A stretch of DNA of 59,818 nt, from the NCBI GenBank assembly GCA_964410625.1, contig CAYPHY010000031.1, positions 1 through 59,818 of the forward strand, given 5' to 3'. The notes under the pieces were generated by a model. That model was not told the origin of the DNA. It did not search any database and saw only the letters and a list, made by a program, of their open reading frames with translations. A program made the translations under genes and the position numbers. Shown piece after piece: positions 41,862 through 51,607 of this stretch (position 1 is its first letter; each line of letters starts with the position of its first letter). This stretch comes from CAYPHY01 sp964410625. GTDB lineage: Bacteria; Chloroflexota; Anaerolineae; Promineifilales; Promineifilaceae.

Positions 41862-43863
41862 TTATTCACTGGAAAAGCACAAGGCGGCCGCCACCACCAT
41901 TCGCGGCCTGGCAATGGACGCGGTGCAAAAGGCAGGCAACGGCCATCCCGGAATGCCGATGGGCATGGCCGATGTCGCCGTGGTCTTGTGGACACAATTC
42001 CTGAAGCACAATCCCGACGACCCTCATTGGGCGGACCGCGACCGCTTTGTCTTGTCGGCCGGGCATGGCTCAATCCTCCTCTATAGCCTGCTGCATCTCA
42101 GCGGCTATGACCTGCCGATGGAGGAGCTTCAAACCTTGCGGCAATGGGGCAGCCGCACGCCGGGACACCCCGAGCACGGTCTGACCCCAGGTGTGGAGAC
42201 GACCACCGGCCCGCTGGGACAGGGCATCTCCAATGCGGTGGGGATGGCGTTGGCCGAACGCTGGTTGGCCGAACGCTACAATCGTCCCAATTTCCCGCTG
42301 GTAGACCATTACACCTACACCATTGCCAGCGACGGTGATCTGATGGAAGGGATTTCCCATGAGGTCAGCTCGCTGGCTGGTCATTTGGGGTTGGGTAAGC
42401 TGATTGTCCTTTATGATGACAACAAGATTTCAATTGACGGCTCAACTGATCTCGCCTTTTCCGAGGATGTAGACAAACGGTATAAGGCCTATGGCTGGCA
42501 TACGGCCGCCGTTGACGGTCATGATCCCCAGGCCATTTTGCGGGCCATCGCCAATGCCAAAGCGGAAACAGATCGGCCGTCGCTGATCGCCTGCCGCACC
42601 CACATCGGCTTTGGCAGCCCGAATAAGCAAGACACCGCCAAAGCCCACGGCTCGGCCCTGGGTGAGGAAGAAGTAAGGCTGACGAAGGAACAACTGGGCT
42701 TGCCGGTGGATGAGCATTTTGTGGTGTTGGACGGCGTGCGGCCGTTTATGGAAGCCTCCGGTGAGGCAGGGCGCAAGCGGCAGATGGCCTGGCAAGCGAT
42801 GTGGGGCCAATATCGCGAGGAGTATCCAGAACTCGCCGAGGAGTGGAACTACGCCCAGGCCAATGCCCTCCGTGAGGGCTGGAATGCCGATATGCCCGTT
42901 TTTGCCGCCGATAGCAAGCCACTAGCCACGCGACAGGCCTCAGGCGAGGTGTTGAACGCCATTGCCGAGCGTGTGCCAACCTTGTTAGGCGGCTCCGGCG
43001 ATCTGACCGGCTCGAACAACACCGATATTAAGGGGGAACAGCCGCTGGGCCGCGACGACTTCGGCGGTCGCTACATCCACTTTGGCGTGCGCGAGCATGG
43101 GATGGGTGGCATCATGAACGGGATGGCGCTGCATGGCGGTGTTCGTCCCTATGGCGGCACCTTCCTTGTCTTTTCCGACTATATGCGGCCGACCATTCGC
43201 CTCGCCGCCCTGATGGAACAGCCGGTCATCTATGTCTTTACCCATGACAGCATCGGCCTGGGCGAAGACGGGCCAACCCACCAACCCGTTGAACACCTGA
43301 TGTCTTTGCGCGTCATACCCAATCTGGTCACATTCCGCCCCGCCGATGCCAACGAAACGGCCGTCGCCTGGCGAGTCGCCTTAGAGAACCTGCATGGGCC
43401 GACTGCCCTGGTGCTAACGCGCCAATCCTTGCCGATCTTGCCCTTCGCTACAGAGGGTGCGGCACAGGGGGCGTACATCCTCTCGCCGGGGAGCAACCCC
43501 GATCAACCCGATGTGATCCTAATTGGAACGGGATCAGAGGTGCAATTGGCGGTGGAGGCGCAGGAGTTGTTGGCTGCCGATGGCATTGCCGCGCGGGTTG
43601 TTTCTATGCCCTCTTGGGAGCTGTTTGAGCAGCAATCGGCCGACTACCGCGAAAGCGTTTTGCCCGCTAACATCACCGCCCGTGTCTCCATTGAAGCCGG
43701 CACAACCATCGGTTGGGAGCGTTACGTCGGTATGCGTGGCGTATCGGTAGGCCTGGACCGCTTTGGCGCGTCTGCCCCCTATAAGACGATTTTTAAGGAG
43801 TTGGGGATTACGGCCGAGGCGATGGCGAAGGCAGCACGTAACTTACTGGGTGACACGAATTAG
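41854..43863 (+). CDS. tkt: transketolase
   Basis: A 669-residue transketolase of the non-oxidative pentose phosphate pathway. The TPP-binding motif GDGDLMEG is followed by IDGSTDLAF. The active-site His residues are in AGHGSILLYSLLHL and GHPEHGLTPGVETTTGPLGQGI. The pyrimidine-domain EDGPTHQPVEHLMSLR and the C-terminal domain (SIEAGTTIGWERYVG) are complete. The length is normal (about 665). The last codons and TAG stop (GDTN*) are contained in a family B repeat. It overlaps the small Cys-rich gene at the start. Confidence 0.95.
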   Translation: MSDYSLEKHKAAATTIRGLAMDAVQKAGNGHPGMPMGMADVAVVLWTQFLKHNPDDPHWADRDRFVLSAGHGSILLYSLLHLSGYDLPMEELQTLRQWGSRTPGHPEHGLTPGVETTTGPLGQGISNAVGMALAERWLAERYNRPNFPLVDHYTYTIASDGDLMEGISHEVSSLAGHLGLGKLIVLYDDNKISIDGSTDLAFSEDVDKRYKAYGWHTAAVDGHDPQAILRAIANAKAETDRPSLIACRTHIGFGSPNKQDTAKAHGSALGEEEVRLTKEQLGLPVDEHFVVLDGVRPFMEASGEAGRKRQMAWQAMWGQYREEYPELAEEWNYAQANALREGWNADMPVFAADSKPLATRQASGEVLNAIAERVPTLLGGSGDLTGSNNTDIKGEQPLGRDDFGGRYIHFGVREHGMGGIMNGMALHGGVRPYGGTFLVFSDYMRPTIRLAALMEQPVIYVFTHDSIGLGEDGPTHQPVEHLMSLRVIPNLVTFRPADANETAVAWRVALENLHGPTALVLTRQSLPILPFATEGAAQGAYILSPGSNPDQPDVILIGTGSEVQLAVEAQELLAADGIAARVVSMPSWELFEQQSADYRESVLPANITARVSIEAGTTIGWERYVGMRGVSVGLDRFGASAPYKTIFKELGITAEAMAKAARNLLGDTN

Positions 43864-43933
43864 CGCAAAATTTCGCAACCGAATAACACGAATCTTTGCC
43901 TCTTATTTTCGTGAAATTCCTGTTATTCGTGTC
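43852..43933. repeat. intergenic repeat family B, copy 3
   Basis: GACACGAATTAG...CACGAATC with the inverse TTTTCGTGAAATTCCTGTTATTCGTGTC. It starts in the last codons of tkt and contains its TAG stop (43861-43863). Confidence 0.8.
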
Positions 43934-43956
43934 GGAAATTGTATATCCAGTTGAAT

Positions 43957-44655
43957 TCAAAGGGGCAGCAAGCGTAGCGCAAAACCAACGGCCGCGGCCA
44001 ACGTCACGCTGGCGATCAGCTCGCTGGTGTAGATGGGTTCGCGGCCGCTGCGCACCACACGCGGCCAATCAAGGATGAGGCGGGGGAGGGCGACGAGGGG
44101 GATCAGCAAAAATTGACCAAAAGCGATCATCGTCGCGATGATCAGTCGTTCAGTAATGCCGATATATTTATTCGGCCCTTCTGGAAAATTTGGGGGAGAG
44201 CCTTTTACCACCCCGTAAATGGCAAATTTTAAGAAAACCCAGGCAGGCATCGTGATGAACGCATAACCGAGCAACGCTGCAAGGATTGGTGTATCGTTGA
44301 TGCTTGACAGCAAATCACGGCCGAGAGACATCGGGCTTAGAAATCCACCCCAGATCAGGGCGATAAAAATAACGAGGAAATGGGCTACTTGATCGAGGAG
44401 AAAGCGGACAAGCGGGGTAACAGGAAACTTGACATAATACTGAATAGCGTCAATGAAAAAGTGGACGATGGTAATGAACATCACCCCCCACCACCAGGTA
44501 GGATCAAAGGGTAGGGTGAAGGCCCAGGTGACAATCAGTATAATTACTCCATGAAATATAATTCCTTTGAATTCGCGGCTTTTCCAATGTGCCAGCCGAT
44601 CCCATTGCAAAATAAAATCGCCCACTAAATGAGCGAGTAACATAGCAACAACCAT
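43957..44655 (-). CDS. DUF3307 membrane protein
   Basis: A 232-residue membrane protein with five or six hydrophobic segments. The start AMLLAHLVGDFILQWDRLAHWKSREFKGIIFHG (HLxGDFxLQ...H) is the DUF3307 hallmark, and HFFIDAIQYYVK and FLLDQVAHFLVI complete it. Function unknown; the family is common in Firmicutes and Chloroflexota. It stands alone, convergent with tkt. Confidence 0.8.
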   Translation of the reverse strand: MVVAMLLAHLVGDFILQWDRLAHWKSREFKGIIFHGVIILIVTWAFTLPFDPTWWWGVMFITIVHFFIDAIQYYVKFPVTPLVRFLLDQVAHFLVIFIALIWGGFLSPMSLGRDLLSSINDTPILAALLGYAFITMPAWVFLKFAIYGVVKGSPPNFPEGPNKYIGITERLIIATMIAFGQFLLIPLVALPRLILDWPRVVRSGREPIYTSELIASVTLAAAVGFALRLLPL

Positions 44656-44961
44656 TCTGCTTTACCTATAACGTTTTTAGAGTGAATTTGTGGAGGACAT
44701 CGACTTCACATTGATTACGGGCTTGCCGATCAACTTTCTGCCGACCACGACTTAATGATTCCACATATCATATCCAAAATGCTGCAAAAAAGTGTATCGT
44801 AGAATACATTGACTAACAAATGTGTGCCCTCCGCCCTATAGAAAGTAGGATTGCGGAAATCGAACGCTCATGGATAATTAATCAAGGCGAAGTGTGCGTA
44901 TGACTAAGGAATAGCAACCCACTAACCTACATAGGTCACCTACGTAACGCCTGTTGTCTGG
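44656..44961. other. intergenic region between divergent membrane-protein genes
   Basis: No gene seen. It contains the palindromes TGTAT-cgtaga-ATACA (44793-44808) and ACCTA-CA-TAGGT (44935-44946), the second followed at once by CACCTACGTA. Such tandem half-sites just before a start codon could be an operator for the gene at 44962. Confidence 0.4.
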
Positions 44962-45819
44962 ATGCCTGCTATGACAAAGCACAATAACATTTTTACCCTC
45001 ACCAAAGTTGCGGCTTTCTTCATAATCCCCTTTCTGGTTGCCGCGTTCATCATATTATATCTATCGGGCGAAAACACGGGCCAGCAGTTTGCCTGGGATA
45101 TTCCTTCTCGTCTGACCACTTCATTTATGGGAGCGGGCTATTTGGGTGGTGCTTACTTCTTCTTGCGCGTTGGCCTCGGCCGCCAGTGGCATCGTGTAGC
45201 GGCCGGATTTTTACCAGTAGCCACCTATACGCTATTTATGCTGCTGGCAACCTTGCTCCATTGGGACACTTTTGATCCCAACCACTGGCCCTTTCTCGTC
45301 TGGCTATTTTTATATATCGTCACGCCAGGGTTGATTCCGCTGATTTGGTGGCGCAACCGGACGGCCGATCCCAATACCATTGAAGCAGGCGAGCATGAGG
45401 TTCCGGCGGCCATGCGCCGCGGAATGATGGCTGCGGGCGGGGCTATTTTATTGGCGGCCGTCCTTCTTTTCATTGTCCCCACGGTCGCCATCAACACCTG
45501 GCCCTGGACATTAACCCCGTTCACCGCGCGTGTGATGGCTGGCTGGCAAGCGTTATTGGGCGTAGGGGCGATCATGATCGCTCGCGATCCCCGCTGGAGC
45601 GCCTGGCGAATCGCTTTGCAGAGTATCCTGCTCTGGCAACTGTTGGTGCTGCTGGCACTGTTTCTCCACCGCGCCGAATTCGGCACGCAAGGCGTGTTGA
45701 ACTGGTTTGTTTTTTATACGATAGGTGGCATAGCGGCCGTGCTCCTCTTAGCATGGAGAATGGGCCAACAACGGCCGCGCATGGAAAGTTTGGGCAGTGT
45801 AGATAGTGTGGGTAGATAG
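44962..45819 (+). CDS. multi-spanning membrane protein of unknown function
   Basis: A 285-residue protein with about seven hydrophobic helices. The first is AAFFIIPFLVAAFIILYLSG; others include FLVWLFLYIVTPGLIPLIWW and ILLAAVLLFIVPTVAIN. No family motif is recognised. The tail (MESLGSVDSVGR, ending in TAG) is repeat-like (AGTGTAGATAGTGTGGGTAGATAG). The start may instead be the second ATG at 44971 (MTKHNNIF). A cyclase gene follows 23 bases later, so the two could be an operon. Confidence 0.65.
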   Translation: MPAMTKHNNIFTLTKVAAFFIIPFLVAAFIILYLSGENTGQQFAWDIPSRLTTSFMGAGYLGGAYFFLRVGLGRQWHRVAAGFLPVATYTLFMLLATLLHWDTFDPNHWPFLVWLFLYIVTPGLIPLIWWRNRTADPNTIEAGEHEVPAAMRRGMMAAGGAILLAAVLLFIVPTVAINTWPWTLTPFTARVMAGWQALLGVGAIMIARDPRWSAWRIALQSILLWQLLVLLALFLHRAEFGTQGVLNWFVFYTIGGIAAVLLLAWRMGQQRPRMESLGSVDSVGR

Positions 45820-45842
45820 GGTGGGATGGGCAGCGGAATAAA

Positions 45843-47135
45843 ATGAGTACTGTAGTTGAACTAGGGACCGACACCCGCTTAGAACGAGTGCTGCTGCGTT
45901 TGTCGAGGCTACTCGGCCAGATTGGGGCGCGAGAGGCCGACCCGCTTGAACTGCGCTTGCAAAAGATTTTGTTAGTCGGCGGCAGCCTGACCATCCTTCC
46001 GGCGGCGTTCCTGTGGGGCATCCTCTATCTCGTTTATGGCGAGGTGGAGGCGGCCGTCGTGACGCTAGGGTATGCAATCATCAACGTCATTGGCATTTTT
46101 TATCTGGCGCAAAGCGGCCGCAAGCACCCCTTTGCATTGGTGCAACTTCTCTGTACCCTCGTCTTGCCGCTGGTATTAACCGTATTGCTCGGCGGAATTG
46201 TCAACTCCAGCGCGGTCATTTTGGGCGCGTTGATGTGTCCTCTGGGGGCGTTGCTCTACTACAACGTCTCCAGCGCCACCCGCTGGTTTGCCGCTTATGT
46301 ATTCATCGTCGCCCTGGCCGGAATCCTCGATCCATTGGTACGCGGCGAGAATGGCTTGCCGACCTGGCTCATCGTCATCCTATTTGTGTTGAACGTCAGC
46401 ATGGTCTCCGCGCTGGCCTTCTTCATGCTCAATATCTTCATTCGCCAGCGCGAACGTGCGATGGCTTTATTGCGTGAAGAGCAAGCCAAGTCAGAAGGGC
46501 TATTACTCAATGTGCTGCCGGAAAAGATCGCCACCATCTTGAAGGAAGGGCCGGACAGCCAGCAGACCATTGCCGAGCGTTTTGATATGGTCAGCGTTTT
46601 CTTCGCTGATGTGGTCGGCTTTACCCAACTTTCTGAAGCCCACGATCCAGTCAAGTTGTTGGACGCGCTGAACGAAGTGTTTAACTACTTCGACACCGTT
46701 ATCCAATACTATGGCTTAGAGAAAATCCGCACGATGGGCGACAACTATATGGTCGCCTCCGGCGCACCCATCCCTCGCCCCGATCATGCCCAGGTCATGG
46801 CCCGTGCCGCCTTAGAGATGATGAACTATGTGCAAAGTTGCCCCTCGTCCTTGGCGCAACAATTGCGTTTTCGCGCCGGGATCAACGCCGGCCCGGTAGT
46901 AGGCGGCATCATCGGGCATACGAAATTTCACTATGATGTGTGGGGCGATCCCGTCAATATCGCGGCGCGGATGGAAGCACACGGCGAGCCAGGGCGGATT
47001 CAGATCGGCCGCGACTTTTACGAACTCATCAAAGACGACTTCATCTGTGAACCACGCGGCCGTATCCTGGTCAAAGGCAAAGGAGAGATGGAAACCTGGT
47101 TCCTGATCGGCGAAAAAGATTCAGCAATAAATTAA
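45843..47135 (+). CDS. membrane-bound class III adenylate cyclase
   Basis: A 430-residue protein. Residues 40-200 contain six membrane helices (LLVGGSLTILPAAFLWGIL onwards). Residues 245-420 are a class III nucleotidyl cyclase: metal Asp residues D256 (FFADVVGFT) and D300 (RTMGDNYM), purine-specifying K294 and D365, and transition-state N372 and R376 (GDPVNIAARME). The Lys/Asp pair specifies ATP, so the product is most likely cAMP. The helix between (RQRERAMALLREEQAKSEGLLLNVLPEKI) is the usual signalling connector. Confidence 0.93.
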   Translation: MSTVVELGTDTRLERVLLRLSRLLGQIGAREADPLELRLQKILLVGGSLTILPAAFLWGILYLVYGEVEAAVVTLGYAIINVIGIFYLAQSGRKHPFALVQLLCTLVLPLVLTVLLGGIVNSSAVILGALMCPLGALLYYNVSSATRWFAAYVFIVALAGILDPLVRGENGLPTWLIVILFVLNVSMVSALAFFMLNIFIRQRERAMALLREEQAKSEGLLLNVLPEKIATILKEGPDSQQTIAERFDMVSVFFADVVGFTQLSEAHDPVKLLDALNEVFNYFDTVIQYYGLEKIRTMGDNYMVASGAPIPRPDHAQVMARAALEMMNYVQSCPSSLAQQLRFRAGINAGPVVGGIIGHTKFHYDVWGDPVNIAARMEAHGEPGRIQIGRDFYELIKDDFICEPRGRILVKGKGEMETWFLIGEKDSAIN

Positions 47136-47138
47136 CAC

Positions 47139-47162
47139 GAACCCCTCGCATTAGAGGGGTTC
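47139..47162. terminator. hairpin terminator between convergent genes
   Basis: GAACCCCTC, loop GCATTA, then GAGGGGTTC. The 9-base stem sits between the end of the cyclase gene and the end of the M24 gene. No long T-run follows on either side. Confidence 0.65.
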
Positions 47163-47172
47163 AAACTTTATC

Positions 47173-48276
47173 CTAGCCGACGGTCATCAGGTCACGGGGA
47201 AATGAAGTTAACGTCCTGGCTCCGTCGAGCGTGATGACCACATTGTCCTCGATGCGAACCCCACCCCGTCCTGGTAGGTAAATCCCAGGCTCGATGGTAA
47301 ATACATTGCCTTCAACCAACGGCCGTGTGTTCACCGCACTCATATCCGGCGGCTCGTGGACTTCCAACCCCAACCCATGCCCGGTGCGGTGGATAAAAAA
47401 TTCGCCATACCCGGCATCCTCAATCACCTCCCGCGCCATCTGATCCACTTCCTGCCCGGTCACGCCCGGCCGCGCCGTTTTTCGGCCGACCTCGTTGGCC
47501 TGTTTCACCACGTCGTAGATATGAGCCAACTCCGGCTCAATTTCACCGACGGCAAAGGTGCGAGTGATGTCAGAGGGATAATCATCCACATAGACGCCCC
47601 AATCAATGATCATCAAGTCCCCTTTTTGCAGCGGCCGATCCGTAGGGACCGCATGGGGCAACGCGCTATTTGGCCCGGCACAAACAATTGGGCTAAAAGC
47701 GAGCGCGTCCGCGCCATTAGCCAATAGCTCCTGGGTCAGCATCGCCGCCACCTGCTTTTCGGTCATACCGATCTTAATTCGTGGCACAAGCCGTTTCAGC
47801 GACTTTTCGGCAATGGCCACCGCCTTTTCCATCGCCGCCACCTCTTCCCCTTCCTTGACCATCCGTATCGGCTCAATCACCGTCTCGGCGCGGGCGATTT
47901 GCAGCCCCGGCGCGTATCGTTGCAGCGTTTGCTGTTCCAACACCCGCATCTGCAGAAATTCGACGCCCAACAGATAGTCGGCCACTTCCAGATAGGCGCA
48001 GGCGCGTTGGAAGGCTCCCGTAAAACCCTCGTCGTCACTCCAGGCGAAGATACGGTCGGCGGGAATCCCGGCCGCTTCCGCCTTCATCGCCTCCAGCGTG
48101 GGGATGATGATCGCCGGATCATCATCGGCGGGGATGAAGAGGACAATCGGCCGTTCGCTCAGATGGCAGCGAATCCCACTGAAGTAGACCATGTTGGGTC
48201 CTGGGACGAGCGCGACGCCGTCCAATCCATGCGCGTCAATCTGATATTTGAGTTGTTCAAGGCGGCGGTTGTTCAT
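47173..48276 (-). CDS. M24 family Xaa-Pro dipeptidase
   Basis: A 367-residue X-Pro peptidase, a paralogue of the protein at 14369. Metal ligands: Asp in MIIDWGVYVDDYPSDITRTF (two Asp), His in HRTGHGLGLEVHEPPDMS, Glu in FTIEPGIYLPGRG and Glu in GGVRIEDNVVI. The N-terminal creatinase-type domain includes GPNMVYFSGI. It is a normal-length cytoplasmic enzyme. A BCCP-like gene lies 29 bases upstream. Confidence 0.92.
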   Translation of the reverse strand: MNNRRLEQLKYQIDAHGLDGVALVPGPNMVYFSGIRCHLSERPIVLFIPADDDPAIIIPTLEAMKAEAAGIPADRIFAWSDDEGFTGAFQRACAYLEVADYLLGVEFLQMRVLEQQTLQRYAPGLQIARAETVIEPIRMVKEGEEVAAMEKAVAIAEKSLKRLVPRIKIGMTEKQVAAMLTQELLANGADALAFSPIVCAGPNSALPHAVPTDRPLQKGDLMIIDWGVYVDDYPSDITRTFAVGEIEPELAHIYDVVKQANEVGRKTARPGVTGQEVDQMAREVIEDAGYGEFFIHRTGHGLGLEVHEPPDMSAVNTRPLVEGNVFTIEPGIYLPGRGGVRIEDNVVITLDGARTLTSFPRDLMTVG

Positions 48277-48305
48277 AAAACTTCCCTAAAATAGTGAATA
48301 GTAAA

Positions 48306-48836
48306 TTATGGAGTGGTTTGCTCTAGTTCGAGGAGGGGGATTCCGGCGGCAATTGAGTCGCCAACGGCACAATTGATTTGTTGCACACGGCCGTCATAAG
48401 GGGCTTGAATGGGAATGACCATCTTCATCGACTCCAGAAGAATCAGCTTGTCTCCTGCCTGCACGCTGTCGCCTGGGGCAACCAGGATTTGGGCGACCAC
48501 AGCGGGAATGGTGGAGGCCAGCGAACTATCGGCCGTCGCAGCAGTTTGGCCTTGCGGTCGCGCTCGTTCATAGCTTACCATTCGCCCATTGATCCATACC
48601 TGCCGTTGGTCCCCGGCGGCTGCGCCCACCACTCGCAAGCGTTGGGTTGACCCATCGGCCTGTTCGACGTCCAGCACCACCGTTTGGTCGTGATGGTGAC
48701 GAATCCACGCACGCTGTTCGTTACCATCTATGAGCACTCGCAATGCCTCCCCTTGCCGCGCTATATCAATCGTTTGCTCGCGGCCGTTGAGCCTAAGCTT
48801 CAGCGTTTGCGGCCGTGAAGTAAATGATGAGTCCAT
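48306..48836 (-). CDS. biotin/lipoyl-attachment protein (BCCP-like)
   Basis: A 176-residue protein whose C-terminus is a biotinyl domain: the attachment motif ESMKM, followed by VIPIQAPYDGRVQQI and the VGDSIAAGIPLLEL end. The N-terminal half (residues 10-95) is a beta-rich region of unknown fold. It resembles BCCP-like subunits of acyl-CoA or pyruvate carboxylases, but no carboxylase gene is near, so its partner is elsewhere. Confidence 0.88.
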   Translation of the reverse strand: MDSSFTSRPQTLKLRLNGREQTIDIARQGEALRVLIDGNEQRAWIRHHHDQTVVLDVEQADGSTQRLRVVGAAAGDQRQVWINGRMVSYERARPQGQTAATADSSLASTIPAVVAQILVAPGDSVQAGDKLILLESMKMVIPIQAPYDGRVQQINCAVGDSIAAGIPLLELEQTTP

Positions 48837-48908
48837 GCCAACCTTATGGTGCTTGCCGGTAAACCTGAGTTCACCCTAATTATACCGGTTGCCCCGCTTC
48901 TGGCGATT

Positions 48909-50255
48909 CTAATTGTCACCAATCTTGCTGGCAAGGTTTATAGGCGCTACATGGAGCGTCATCCCCTCTTGTCCCTTTACCACCACCTGATCACCGACTT
49001 GCAGGGGGTTTGCGGCCTCCACACGCCACAATTCTCCATTGAGGAGTGCCATACCGCTATACGGCTGACCCTCCTCCGTTGAAGGCACGCGCACAGGGCC
49101 GATCTTGCCCACCAAACCTTCCGCGCCGGTGACTGACGGCCGCCTGCTAGAGCCAATTGCCTTGGCGACGATAAAGACGAAAAAGAGGGCGGTCGTGCCG
49201 CTGATAACGGCCGCCACGGGAATAGACAGGCGAATAAAGTCAGGCGAACCCGGAGAATTAAAGAGCACCAATAAGCCACCTAGCAAGGTAACCGCGCCCG
49301 TCAGCGAGAGAGCGCCATGCGTGGGCGCAAACACCTCGGCCACAAAGAGGACAAAAGCAAGGATCACCAATCCCAGTCCCAGCCAATTCACCGGCAGTTG
49401 TCCCAGGCCATAGAGCGCGAGGACCAAACAAACGACGCCAACGAAGCCCGCTACCCATCCACCAGGATTATATAGTTCAACCAAAATAGCTGGTGTGGCG
49501 ATTGCCAACAAAATGGCGATGATCGTCGGATTGGTCAACGCTTGCAAGACCTCCTCAACGGTGGTCATGGCGATTGGCTCCGTCACCACATCGGCCGTCT
49601 CCAACACCACTTCTTCATTGTTGACCAGCACCGTCAGGCCGTTGAGTTGGTTCAATACATCTGGCAAATCACTGGCGACTACGTCAATCAATCCCAACTC
49701 CAACGCCTCCTCGGCCGTCACCGCGCGAGCTTCTTCGATCATCGCCTCAGCCGCTTCGACGGCCGCCGTCCCGCGCCGGCTGGTTTGGGTACGCATCACC
49801 GCTTTCAGGTCCTCCACCGCCTTCTGATAGGCGGTGTTGGAAATATCACTGCCGTCCATCTGGATCGGCGAGGCCGCCCCCATGACCGTTTCCGGGGCCA
49901 TCGCTGCTGCGTGGGCGGCCAGCGTGATCACGCTCCCCGCCGACGCTGCCTGTGCACCGTTTGGCGCGACATAGACAATTACTGGTAGCGGTGCATTGCG
50001 GAAAAGCCGTACCATTTGTAGCGTCGTGTCCACGCTGCCACCAGGGGTGTTGAGCACAATCACCACCGCTTCGTCGCCCGCCGCGGCCGCTGCCTCAATC
50101 CCGCGTTCAAAATATTGTTGCATCGGCGGCGTCACCGCCCCCGTCGCCTCCAACACCCGGACGGTGTTACCGTTGCTACCTTGTGCCCAAACCTGTTGCC
50201 ACCCGGCCGCCAACCACAAACCGATCAAAACCACAATCAGGAGTTTCCTACTCAT
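48909..50255 (-). CDS. NfeD-type membrane serine protease (long form)
   Basis: A 448-residue protein. The signal or membrane segment is MSRKLLIVVLIGLWLAAGW. A ClpP-like serine protease domain follows: VIVLNTPGGSVDTTLQMVR, the catalytic Ser in AASAGSVITLAAHAAAMAPE, and a Lys in AVEDLKAVMRTQ. The membrane helices (NPTIIAILLAIATPAILVELY, GFVGVVCLVLALYGLGQL) precede the C-terminal OB-fold NfeD domain (GKIGPVRVPSTEEGQPYSGM). The start is set at ATG 50255, preceded by GGAG. An earlier ATG at 50354 would begin in repeat sequence. It is usually associated with a stomatin; none is visible here. Confidence 0.9.
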   Translation of the reverse strand: MSRKLLIVVLIGLWLAAGWQQVWAQGSNGNTVRVLEATGAVTPPMQQYFERGIEAAAAAGDEAVVIVLNTPGGSVDTTLQMVRLFRNAPLPVIVYVAPNGAQAASAGSVITLAAHAAAMAPETVMGAASPIQMDGSDISNTAYQKAVEDLKAVMRTQTSRRGTAAVEAAEAMIEEARAVTAEEALELGLIDVVASDLPDVLNQLNGLTVLVNNEEVVLETADVVTEPIAMTTVEEVLQALTNPTIIAILLAIATPAILVELYNPGGWVAGFVGVVCLVLALYGLGQLPVNWLGLGLVILAFVLFVAEVFAPTHGALSLTGAVTLLGGLLVLFNSPGSPDFIRLSIPVAAVISGTTALFFVFIVAKAIGSSRRPSVTGAEGLVGKIGPVRVPSTEEGQPYSGMALLNGELWRVEAANPLQVGDQVVVKGQEGMTLHVAPINLASKIGDN

Positions 50256-50304
50256 TCGCTCTCCATTCTCACTAATCAGTTGAAAGTAGCCAGTAATCAT
50301 GAAC

Positions 50305-50386
50305 CAGCCTACGTACGACTTGCTACCTGCCACCTGCCACTTGCCACTCATCACTCCCCACTAGCCACTAACCACTAATAACATTG
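50305..50386. repeat. intergenic repeat family D, copy 3
   Basis: CTTGCTACCTGCCACCTGCCACTTGCC and CATCACTCCCCACTAGCCACTAACC units between the divergent NfeD and HemW genes. Related copies are at 7926 and 24475. Confidence 0.75.
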
Positions 50387-50429
50387 TACACCTTTTTTCT
50401 CCGGAAGGTTCTAACTATAATTACGTCTA

Positions 50430-51599
50430 ATGAGTGTCAATAGTCTCTACTTGCATATACCCTTCTGCCGCCAACGTTGTACTTATTGTGATTTCAACAC
50501 CTATACGACGGTAGGGGAGTTGAAAGACGCCTATGTATCGGCGTTAATTCGCGAGATCGAGCAGATCGGCCGTTCGGCCGCGTCCGCCAGAGAAGAAATC
50601 AGCCTGTCCACCATCTTCTTTGGTGGCGGCACACCCTCTTTGTTGTCCCCCCAAGCCATTGCCGCCATCCTCCAGGCTGTAGCGTCCGCCTTTACCCTCT
50701 TGCCGGACGTAGAAATCACCATCGAAGCCAACCCTGGAACGGTCAACACACCCTACCTCGCCGCCTTGCGGGCGGGCGGTGTCAATCGCCTCAGTTATGG
50801 CGTGCAGAGTGCCTTGCCCGGCGAATTGGCCTTGCTCGGCCGCGAACATGACTTTTCGACGGCCGTTGAAGCCGTTCAGCAAGCACGTGCCGCCGGATTT
50901 GATAATCTAAACCTCGATTTTATTTACGGCTTGCCAGGACAGCGGGTGGAAGATTGGGAGGCGACTCTAAAGGCAGGGTTAGCGCTACACCCTGAACATC
51001 TGAGCCTCTATTGCTTGACGATTGAGCCAGGGACGCCGATGCAGCATTGGTTGGGAAGCGGCCGCATCCAACCCCCTGATCCAGACCTGGCGGCCGAACA
51101 GTATGAACTGGCCGGGGCGTTGCTGCGGCAACAAGGCTACACCCATTATGAAATTTCCAATTGGGCTAAACCGGGGCGGGAGTGTCGCCACAACCTGACC
51201 TATTGGCGCAACCAGCCTTATCTGGGCTTGGGCGCGGGGGCGCATGGCTTTGCCGCCGGTTATCGCTATCAGGTGGTGCGCCAGCCGCGTGTCTACATCC
51301 GGCGCATGATGGATGAAGCAGTGAACGGCTTTCCATTGAGCGCGGCCGTCGCCGCCGCCCACCGGCTAGAGCGCGACGAAGCGATGTCGGACACCGTCAT
51401 CACCCAACTGCGCCTGCTCAATGAAGGACTAGACCTCGATGCCTTTGCCAGCACATTTGGGCAATCGCTGGATGAAGCCTATAATGGCACAGTAGGACAA
51501 TTGGAGAAGTGGGAATTGGTGCAACGACAAAACGGCCGTCTCCTTCTCACCGAAAAAGGCCGCTTCCTAAGTAACCAGGTATTTTACCGCTTCATGTAA
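50430..51599 (+). CDS. hemW: radical SAM heme chaperone HemW
   Basis: A 389-residue radical-SAM protein. The iron-sulphur Cys are C13, C17 and C20 (CRQRCTYC). Other HemW markers are FFGGGTPSLL, EANPGTVN, RLSYGVQS, and the HNLTYW sequence in CRHNLTYWRNQPYLGLGAGAHG. It is a heme chaperone/carrier homologue, not a true coproporphyrinogen oxidase, because it lacks the extra N-terminal arm of HemN. It lies alone between the NfeD gene and the mobA region. Confidence 0.92.
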   Translation: MSVNSLYLHIPFCRQRCTYCDFNTYTTVGELKDAYVSALIREIEQIGRSAASAREEISLSTIFFGGGTPSLLSPQAIAAILQAVASAFTLLPDVEITIEANPGTVNTPYLAALRAGGVNRLSYGVQSALPGELALLGREHDFSTAVEAVQQARAAGFDNLNLDFIYGLPGQRVEDWEATLKAGLALHPEHLSLYCLTIEPGTPMQHWLGSGRIQPPDPDLAAEQYELAGALLRQQGYTHYEISNWAKPGRECRHNLTYWRNQPYLGLGAGAHGFAAGYRYQVVRQPRVYIRRMMDEAVNGFPLSAAVAAAHRLERDEAMSDTVITQLRLLNEGLDLDAFASTFGQSLDEAYNGTVGQLEKWELVQRQNGRLLLTEKGRFLSNQVFYRFM

Positions 51600-51607
51600 G
51601 ATTAGAT

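Noticed and set aside
48846..49082. 78-codon frame at the end of the NfeD gene
   Set aside because: Overlaps the NfeD C-terminal OB domain on the other strand and has no family features.
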